This document shows, one piece after another, positions 1-6,357 of a stretch of DNA of 17,504 nt. Both the position numbers and the translations under genes were made by a program. Origin of the DNA: Bacteroidales bacterium. Its GTDB lineage: Bacteria; Bacteroidota; Bacteroidia; Bacteroidales; UBA7960. The stretch covers positions 1 to 17,504 of the forward strand of contig PWNY01000255.1 in assembly GCA_003557805.1 (NCBI GenBank), in the 5' to 3' direction. The notes beneath the pieces are model-generated. The model was not told where the DNA came from and searched no databases. It worked only from the letters and a program-made list of their open reading frames with translations. Every line of letters starts with the position of its first letter. Positions within the stretch are counted from its first letter, which is position 1.

Positions 1-2961
1 CATTCCTACCAGGCCTCCCCAGGTCCTGGTGCCGATAATCGTTCCAAGTCCTTTCTGCCTGAAAAAATAGGGGAAGGCATCACCTCCCGAGGAACTGAAC
101 TGGTTTATCAGCATTGCCTTTGGGCCGTCATGTGCAACTCCCGGTGTCCTCATGGGATATTCCATACCTGCGCGGTACCATTTGGCCATCGTTTCCCTTT
201 CGAGTATCTCTACCATCCTGTCAGGAATGAAGCCCCCTCCGTTGAAGCGCTCATCGATTATCAGGGCATCCTTGTGGTGATAAGCATACATGCCCCTGAA
301 CAACTCCCGGTTGCCCTCCAATGAGGTGTTGGGTACGTAAATATAGCCAATCCTGCCGTCCGACATCTCTTCCACCATCTTTCGCCTGGTGTTTACCCAG
401 TCAAGGTGGCGGAGTTCGTTCTCGCCCGGTATAGGCCTGATGGTGTATGTGCGGGCCCCTTCGGGTCCGGGACTGTTGTTCACCGTTATCCTTGTGGCTT
501 TGTCTACCCTGCCTTCAAGATACATGTATGGATTTTCGGAGGTGGTTATATCGTTGCCCTCGATGCTTATCAGGTAATCTCCTTCATTAACCTCTATTCC
601 CTGTTCCTTAAGCGGTGAACGAAGGCTCTCGTTCCAGTTCTCCCCGTCGTAAATCTTTGCAATAACATATCTTCCGTTATCGTGGTCAGCTCTCAGCTCT
701 GCACCAAGCAGCCCGGTCTCTATCCTTTCGACCCTTTCGAAGTCCCCGTAATCAACGTAGGCATGCCCGGTGTTTGTTTCGGATATCATCTCCCCGAACA
801 TGTAATCCAGGTCAAAGCGGTGGTTCAAAAAGGGAAGCAGCGCCGAGTACCTGTCGTAAAACTCTTCCCAGTCAACCTCGTGGAGATTCTCCACATAGAA
901 GAAATCCCTGTATATCCTCCATCCGTCCCTGAATATCTGTTCCCATTCCAGTAAGGGGTCAATACGCATATTCATGTCCGATAGGTCCAGAAGGCCATCC
1001 GAGGGGTTCCCCCCTGGCGTTAGGCTTGCCACACCAAAATCGCCCCTGAACTGATAGAGGAAGCTGCTGCCGTCAGCAGAAACCACGGCCATTCCTATTC
1101 CATCCATTATCGTCTGTTCTTCCTGCTCACTTATTACAAACCTTTTAAAAGAGCTGTTAGAGAGATATACAAGCCCGCCATCCACTGCCTGAAGGCTCCT
1201 GTAGCTTCCAGCCTGCACCGGCAGTGAAACCGTCCGGTGATCGGCACCTTCGGGTTCTATAACAACATGTACCTCCCCGTTGTTGTCTTGCGGACCTTCG
1301 CTGTCTGCTGCAGGTTCCTCTGTCTCCTCGGGTTCGAACAGCCTCGGGCTGTCATTTGTCAGGTGAACTGCATACACCTTTGTAGCCCTGTTGTACAGGT
1401 AGTTGAACTCAAAATCTGAGAATGCAAGGTTGAAATCCCTTTGGGATGTGAAGAATATGTACTCCCCGCATATGCTGAAAACCGGGTTGCTGTCGCTGTA
1501 GTCATCTCCTGTTAGCTGAAAAGCCTCACCGTTGCCAATATTGTAAACCCATACGGCGCCCAGGCCGTTTTTGCTGCTCTTTGCATAGGTGATCCACCTG
1601 CTGTCGGGAGAGAAGTCGTAATGACGTATCTCTTCTGCAGTAGGGGTGTCGACTACTGTTATATCACCATTTTCAGCATCCAGCAGCTGCAATCTCATGC
1701 TGCGGTCAAAGAAAACCAGATAGCGGCTGTCCGGAGACCATAATGGCTGGTATTTCCAGCCCCGGCTGCCGCTTGTTACCTGCCTGGGTTCCGCATTATC
1801 CCTGTTTTCTAGAAGGTATACCTCGTATTCACCGCTGCTGTCGTCATAGTATGCAATATACCTCCCGTCGGGAGACCACTGTGGGTATACTGCCCTGACG
1901 CCCTGCTGCCCGGTGAGGTTTCTTGTTGTGCCTTCACCTGCAGGTACCGAGAAAATGTCACCCCTGGCATCGAACAGCACCCTTTTCCCGGAGGGTGATA
2001 TGGCAACACTGTGAATATTGTCCTTCACGTTTTTGCGGTAGGGCATTGTGTTTGCATAGTCATAGCGGATGTTGACAACGACCCTCTCGGGCTCTTCTGT
2101 TTCAAGGTCCATACGGTAAATATGCCCACCGCTCTCATATACAAGCTGGCCGCCGGTTCCGCTGGGCCACATCACGTCAAAATCGTCATGGAAGGTAAGC
2201 TGCCTTACCTCTTCCGTATTAGTGTCATAAGAGTGTATATTGAGCCATTTGTCGCGGTCGGAGGCAAAATAGATCTTGTCACCGTACCAGACAGGGATAT
2301 GGTCCGTGCCCTTAAAATCGGTTATCTCGGTTGAATGACCCTCCTCCAGGTCATATATCCACAGGTTGGATGCCCTTCCTCCCTTGTATCTCTTCCACGT
2401 TCTGAACTCCCTGTCAACATATGCGAATGCCATTTTGCTGCCATCGGGTGAAAGCACCCCGAACCCCCCGTGGGGGATCGGGAGGGCCTCTTCAAGTCCT
2501 CCCCTGATGTCGGCCAGGAAATATTTCCCCATCCTGTCGCCATATGGCGTCCTGTTACTCCTGAATAGCACCTTCCTGCTGTCGGGGGTCCAGCCAAGTA
2601 CGACATTGTCAAAACCTCCCCTTGGGGGCATGGGCCCAACGTCATTGTACCATGTCAACTGCCTGGGTGTGCCCCCCGATGAAGGCATTATGTATACCTG
2701 CCTTGATCCGCTGTATTCAGCCGAAAAGGCGATCCACTGCCCGTCGGGGGATATCTTGGGGAACAGCTCCAGCCCCTTGTGGGAAGTAAGCTGGCGCGCA
2801 TCCCCACCTGCGGCATCGACTGTCCATATATTGCCTGCGTATACAAAGACTATCTGCTCACCGTTTATGTCCGGGTAACGCAGAAGACGTGCATCCTCAT
2901 GGGCATGAAGAGCCGGTGCTGAAAAAATCAGTAAAGCGGTCCAGATAAGTATGTTTTTCAT
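1..2961 (-). CDS. Secreted tricorn-like S41 peptidase with beta-propeller and PDZ domains (C-terminus cut by window edge)
   Basis: The minus-strand frame is open from ATG 2961-2959 to the left edge (987 codons, no stop), so the gene is partial at its 3' end. Residues 1-20 form a signal peptide ending A-L-H-A, which points to a periplasmic protein. TolB/WD40-type blades follow, marked by SPDG, SPDSR or similar motifs near residues 70, 123, 170, 319, 360, 408 and 451. An acidic, Pro/Glu-rich linker lies near residues 510-530. The catalytic part starts near 672 and includes T-G-H-A-Y-V with H733, matching tricorn His746, then a PDZ-like domain (about 745-810). The nucleophile region NQFSSSGGDAFP is at 953-964, with S958 the likely serine. 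The C-terminal Glu of the tricorn charge relay would lie beyond the edge. Family members degrade peptides; the substrate here is unknown. The start is 12 nt after the KAS III stop, so the two are probably co-transcribed. Confidence 0.93.
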   Translation of the reverse strand, partial: MKNILIWTALLIFSAPALHAHEDARLLRYPDINGEQIVFVYAGNIWTVDAAGGDARQLTSHKGLELFPKISPDGQWIAFSAEYSGSRQVYIMPSSGGTPRQLTWYNDVGPMPPRGGFDNVVLGWTPDSRKVLFRSNRTPYGDRMGKYFLADIRGGLEEALPIPHGGFGVLSPDGSKMAFAYVDREFRTWKRYKGGRASNLWIYDLEEGHSTEITDFKGTDHIPVWYGDKIYFASDRDKWLNIHSYDTNTEEVRQLTFHDDFDVMWPSGTGGQLVYESGGHIYRMDLETEEPERVVVNIRYDYANTMPYRKNVKDNIHSVAISPSGKRVLFDARGDIFSVPAGEGTTRNLTGQQGVRAVYPQWSPDGRYIAYYDDSSGEYEVYLLENRDNAEPRQVTSGSRGWKYQPLWSPDSRYLVFFDRSMRLQLLDAENGDITVVDTPTAEEIRHYDFSPDSRWITYAKSSKNGLGAVWVYNIGNGEAFQLTGDDYSDSNPVFSICGEYIFFTSQRDFNLAFSDFEFNYLYNRATKVYAVHLTNDSPRLFEPEETEEPAADSEGPQDNNGEVHVVIEPEGADHRTVSLPVQAGSYRSLQAVDGGLVYLSNSSFKRFVISEQEEQTIMDGIGMAVVSADGSSFLYQFRGDFGVASLTPGGNPSDGLLDLSDMNMRIDPLLEWEQIFRDGWRIYRDFFYVENLHEVDWEEFYDRYSALLPFLNHRFDLDYMFGEMISETNTGHAYVDYGDFERVERIETGLLGAELRADHDNGRYVIAKIYDGENWNESLRSPLKEQGIEVNEGDYLISIEGNDITTSENPYMYLEGRVDKATRITVNNSPGPEGARTYTIRPIPGENELRHLDWVNTRRKMVEEMSDGRIGYIYVPNTSLEGNRELFRGMYAYHHKDALIIDERFNGGGFIPDRMVEILERETMAKWYRAGMEYPMRTPGVAHDGPKAMLINQFSSSGGDAFPYFFRQKGLGTIIGTRTWGGLVGM

Positions 2962-2973
2962 ATTGTGCTGGGT

Positions 2974-4050
2974 TTATTGTTTGTAAATGATCGCGTTTAT
3001 GTTCATACCTGCGCCGACTGAAGCAAACAGGAGTATGTCGCCTTTATCGATACGGTGGTCGCCGAGCTGGTGCCTTAGTATCATGTCGTAGAGTGTTGGT
3101 ATAGTTGCAACTGAGCTGTTGCCGAGTTCACCGATATTCATTGGCATTATATCATCAATCGAGGGCCTGAGCCCGAACAGGCGGTAAAATCGTTTTACTA
3201 TCGCTGCATCCATCTTCTCATTTGCCTGGTGTAGCAACACTTTCTTTACATCCTCCGCCTTTACCTCGCTTTTGTCAAGTGCTGCCTTCATTGCCGGAGG
3301 CACCTGTGATATGGCATATTCATAGACTTTTCGCCCGTCCATTTTTATATACCTTATGCCGGGATCGCTTTCCGGGTGGTTGGACTTGCCGAAGTAGAGG
3401 TAATAGGCCTCCTCGCTGCTATGGTTTACATATGCGTGTGAGAGCACGCCTCTTTTTTCTTCAGACTCAACGCCTTCGACGATCACTGCACCGGCACCGT
3501 CTGAAAAGATCATCGTGTCCCTGTCATATTTGTCGACTACTCTTGACAGGGTCTCTGCACCTATCACCAGGCATTTGCGGGCTGTACCGGTACGTATGAA
3601 GCAGTCTGCCTGGATTATCCCCTGCAGCCATCCCGGACAGCCGAAGATTATATCGTAGGGTATACATGCCGGGTTTTTTATTTTGAGATTGTGCTTTACC
3701 CTTGATGCGATTGAGGGCAGCATGTCGGTCTGGTTGGTACCCTTTATAATATCACCGAAATTCTGGGCAACTATTATCTGGTCGATTGTTTCCGGGTCGG
3801 TACCGGCAGCCTCAATGGCCCTTTTGGCTGAGATGGTTGCTATATCCGAGGTGGTCTGGTCTTCAGTCACCCACCTTCTTTCGGCTATCCCTGTAATGTC
3901 GCGGAATTTACGCACCACCTCATCTCCCGGGCTGTCTATCATCAAGTGGTCCTTGTCAAAAAACACCTGCTGGGTGAATTTGTTGTTATCGATCCTGGTG
4001 GGTGGGATATAGCTTCCCGTACCCGTTATAACAGTGTTTAAATATTTCAT
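2974..4050 (-). CDS. FabH-like 3-oxoacyl-ACP synthase III (KAS III) family protein
   Basis: This 358-residue thiolase-fold condensing enzyme is slightly longer than E. coli FabH (317). The KAS III Cys-His-Asn triad is visible: C138 in D-I-I-F-G-C-P-G-W, H274 in L-L-H-Q-A-N and N311 in G-E-L-G-N-S-S. The glycine-rich C-terminal segment (F-A-S-V-G-A-G, 342-348) is also present. FabH condenses acyl-CoA with malonyl-ACP to start fatty-acid synthesis. The context around the cysteine is unlike FabH, which has A-C-A-G-F, so this may be a paralogue with another acyl substrate rather than the housekeeping initiator. It is cytoplasmic. It is the first gene of a unit with the tricorn-like protease downstream. 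A one-mismatch -7 element (TCTTTTTG on the minus strand) lies 22 nt before the start. Family assignment is firm; the exact reaction is not. Confidence 0.92.
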   Translation of the reverse strand: MKYLNTVITGTGSYIPPTRIDNNKFTQQVFFDKDHLMIDSPGDEVVRKFRDITGIAERRWVTEDQTTSDIATISAKRAIEAAGTDPETIDQIIVAQNFGDIIKGTNQTDMLPSIASRVKHNLKIKNPACIPYDIIFGCPGWLQGIIQADCFIRTGTARKCLVIGAETLSRVVDKYDRDTMIFSDGAGAVIVEGVESEEKRGVLSHAYVNHSSEEAYYLYFGKSNHPESDPGIRYIKMDGRKVYEYAISQVPPAMKAALDKSEVKAEDVKKVLLHQANEKMDAAIVKRFYRLFGLRPSIDDIMPMNIGELGNSSVATIPTLYDMILRHQLGDHRIDKGDILLFASVGAGMNINAIIYKQ

Positions 4051-4084
4051 CAGAGAAAACTTTTATGAGTCCCAAAAAGACCGG

Positions 4085-4122
4085 AAAATTACGCTTTTTT
4101 TTTCAGAGAATAAAGTAATTTT
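4085..4122. repeat. AT-rich inverted repeat in the divergent promoter region
   Basis: AAAATTAC (4085-4092) is a perfect inverted copy of GTAATTTT (4115-4122), separated by 22 nt that contain a run of nine T. It lies between the KAS III gene and the BatA-like gene, about 35 nt upstream of the KAS III start. It could be an operator-like palindrome, a weak hairpin or chance in AT-rich DNA. Confidence 0.3.
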
Positions 4123-4171
4123 TGTTTGCCTTCCCGCCAAAGGGGTAATCAAAAGGCTCGCGAAATAAATG

Positions 4172-4179
4172 TAACTTTG
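4172..4179 (+). promoter_or_regulatory. Putative Bacteroidota -7 element for the BatA-like gene
   Basis: TAACTTTG matches the Bacteroidota -7 consensus TAnnTTTG and lies 47 nt upstream of the ATG at 4227. I see no convincing -33 TTTG at 19-21 nt spacing. Confidence 0.45.
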
Positions 4180-4226
4180 CTTAGTTATTATGATAAACGC
4201 ATGAATCGACAATTGACCCGATCCAT

Positions 4227-6263
4227 ATGAATTTTGTATTTCCGGGATTTCTGTTTGCACTAGTGTCACTTGCTGTTCCTGTGCTGATACACCTGTTCCG
4301 CTTCAGGAGGTTCAAGACGGTTTACTTTCCCAATATTGCATTTTTGCGGCAACTAAGTGAGGCCTCCGACAGGGAGTCAAAACTCAGGCATATCCTGGTG
4401 CTTATCGCCAGGATGCTTGCCCTGGCATTCCTGGTCATTGCATTTGCAAGACCATATGTGCCGGCAGGGGAAAGCACGGTGAGCCCGGAGGGTAATACCG
4501 TAGGTGTATACCTGGATAACTCCTTTAGCATGAGTGCAATGTCTGAGCGTACAACACTGCTTGAAGAGGCACGCGGCAGGGCACTGGAGATCGCTGACCT
4601 TTACGGACCTGCCGACAGGTTTTTGTTGCTGACAAACGATTTCGAAGGCAGGCACCAGCGATTTCTGAGCAGGGACGAGTTCAGGGATATGGTAATGCAG
4701 GTAAGGCAGTCAGCACGCATAAGGCAGGTCGGGGAGGTTATGACCCGGATGGAGGACCTCTTCGGGCCGGAACCCGCCGGCAACAGGGTAACCTATTATG
4801 TAAGCGATTTTCAGAAGAGCACATCGGGGCTTGAAGATATTGACAGTGACCCCCGGCTTCCTGTCTATTTTTTGCCCCTCAGCTCGCCAAGGCCTGACAA
4901 CCTGTTTGTTGACTCTGTTTGGATAGATTCACCTGTGGTGCTTGCCGGCAGGCCGGTAAGCCTGGGGGTAAGGATACGGAATGATGGTGACGGTGAGCTG
5001 AGCAACCAGTCATTGCTGCTATATATAAACGGGCAGCAGCGCTCCGTTGTATCATTCGATATAGACCCTGGAGGTGAGACAGTTCTTGAAATGGGGTGGT
5101 CAGCGGGAACCGGGGAGGTAACCCATGGCCACGTAAGCATCAATGATTACCCGGTCACTTTTGATGACAGGATGTATTTTACATACAGGGTCAGCAGGGA
5201 GATACCCGTTCTCACAATAGAGGGCGGGGGCAGGAACCCATACCTGGAGGCATTGTATGGCAGGGATGAACTTTTTGACTATCACTCGATGCCCGGCTTT
5301 GCAGTTGACCACTCCGCTATTGCCGGATTCAGCCTTGTAGTTTTGGATGCGCTTGAGCGTATACCCCCGGGCTTGTCGGCCGAACTAAACCGTTTTGTGC
5401 GCCAGGGGGGCAGTGTGGCGGTATTCCCGGCCAGAAATACTGAACTGTCTTCCTACAATGAGTTCCTGGGGCAGCTGGGTGTTGACTCTTATCTCGGCAG
5501 GGACACATCGGGGATAAGAGTGAACCACCTGAACGATCAGCATTTGCTTTTTGAAGGGGTTTTTGAAGATATCCCCGAAAACGTTGACCTTCCGTTTGTC
5601 TCCACCCATTACACCATAGGCAGGGCTTCAGCTTCAACGGGAGAGAATCTTCTGAGAATGCAAAACGGCATGCCGCTGCTGTCAACATATACCCCGGGAA
5701 ACGGAAGGGTTCTGCTTTCGGCTGTTCCGCTTGCTGATGACTTCAGTAACCTGCAGAGGCACTCCGTTTTTGTGCCTCTGATGGTCAATTTGGCACTGCA
5801 GAGCGGGTTTATGCAGCATCTTTACCATACAATAGGGGATGACAGTCCCTTTGTGATACCAGGGGGAAGGCAGCCGACCGACATGGTATACTCAGTGCGT
5901 TCGGAAGGGTATGAGATAATTCCAGAACAAAGGCGTTCAGGAAACATGGTTCAGCTCTTCTTTCACGACCAGATCGAAGAGGCGGGCAACTACTCGATGT
6001 ACATGGGGGAACAGCAAAGCGGCGGCATTTCATTTAATTATGACCGGCGTGAATCCTTGCTGGATTCCTACAGTGCCGGTGAGCTTGAAGACCTGTTGAC
6101 CGACATGCAGCTGGAGGGGGTGAACATTGTTGATGCAGGGAATATCCCCCTGGGGGAGGCTTTAAGTGAGCTTGGTCTTGGAACCCAGCTATGGCGCTTG
6201 TTTCTGTTGCTTGCCCTGTTGCTGCTGCTGACTGAGATTGCATTGCTGCGATTTTTAAAATAA
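4227..6263 (+). CDS. BatA-domain / VWA-like membrane protein with a GATase-like segment
   Basis: The 678-residue protein opens with the BatA (aerotolerance regulator N-terminal) signature: a hydrophobic segment (about 4-24), a basic stretch F-R-F-R-R-F-K, then V-Y-F-P-N-I-A-F-L. A second membrane segment spans about 55-74. A von Willebrand A-like domain follows, with a MIDAS-type DxSxS (D97-S99-S101) and a later Y-Y-V-S-D-F strand (D194). Residues 368-401 (V-V-L-D-A, then N-R-F-V-R-Q-G-G-S-V-A-V-F-P) resemble class I glutamine-amidotransferase-like domains. A final helix (about 655-677) ends the protein, so the bulk should sit between membrane anchors. Similar proteins are common in Bacteroidota, but their function is unclear. 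It stands alone here, with no MoxR ATPase or other bat gene in the window. The ATG at 4227 gives a complete BatA N-terminus. Confidence 0.88.
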   Translation: MNFVFPGFLFALVSLAVPVLIHLFRFRRFKTVYFPNIAFLRQLSEASDRESKLRHILVLIARMLALAFLVIAFARPYVPAGESTVSPEGNTVGVYLDNSFSMSAMSERTTLLEEARGRALEIADLYGPADRFLLLTNDFEGRHQRFLSRDEFRDMVMQVRQSARIRQVGEVMTRMEDLFGPEPAGNRVTYYVSDFQKSTSGLEDIDSDPRLPVYFLPLSSPRPDNLFVDSVWIDSPVVLAGRPVSLGVRIRNDGDGELSNQSLLLYINGQQRSVVSFDIDPGGETVLEMGWSAGTGEVTHGHVSINDYPVTFDDRMYFTYRVSREIPVLTIEGGGRNPYLEALYGRDELFDYHSMPGFAVDHSAIAGFSLVVLDALERIPPGLSAELNRFVRQGGSVAVFPARNTELSSYNEFLGQLGVDSYLGRDTSGIRVNHLNDQHLLFEGVFEDIPENVDLPFVSTHYTIGRASASTGENLLRMQNGMPLLSTYTPGNGRVLLSAVPLADDFSNLQRHSVFVPLMVNLALQSGFMQHLYHTIGDDSPFVIPGGRQPTDMVYSVRSEGYEIIPEQRRSGNMVQLFFHDQIEEAGNYSMYMGEQQSGGISFNYDRRESLLDSYSAGELEDLLTDMQLEGVNIVDAGNIPLGEALSELGLGTQLWRLFLLLALLLLLTEIALLRFLK

Positions 6264-6301
6264 TTATCTGCCGTTGCCGGGAAGAATCTTGTTTGCCGTG
6301 T

Positions 6302-6309
6302 TATATTTG
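6302..6309 (+). promoter_or_regulatory. Putative upstream -7 element for parC
   Basis: TATATTTG matches TAnnTTTG, 48 nt before the parC start. It is one of two identical octamers 20 nt apart (the other is at 6322), suggesting either tandem promoters or one true and one chance site. Confidence 0.35.
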
Positions 6310-6321
6310 AAGATTGTCGTG

Positions 6322-6329
6322 TATATTTG
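6322..6329 (+). promoter_or_regulatory. Putative -7 element for parC
   Basis: TATATTTG matches the Bacteroidota -7 consensus and lies 28 nt upstream of the ATG at 6358. This predicts a short 5' UTR of about 20 nt. It is the better placed of the two copies. No clear -33 TTTG is seen at the expected spacing. Confidence 0.5.
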
Positions 6330-6357
6330 CATGGTTTTTTAAATTAATTCTTGTTTC

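Noticed and set aside
2366..2878. Plus-strand open frame of 170 codons, and several shorter ones between 130 and 2334
   Set aside because: Antisense to the tricorn-like gene, whose minus-strand frame is continuous and carries clear domain motifs; the antisense products are Pro/Ser/Leu-rich with no recognisable domain.
4063..4269. 68-codon minus-strand ORF between KAS III and the BatA-like gene
   Set aside because: It begins inside the BatA-like gene, covers the divergent promoter region and has no recognisable domain; a tiny real gene cannot be excluded but is not supported.
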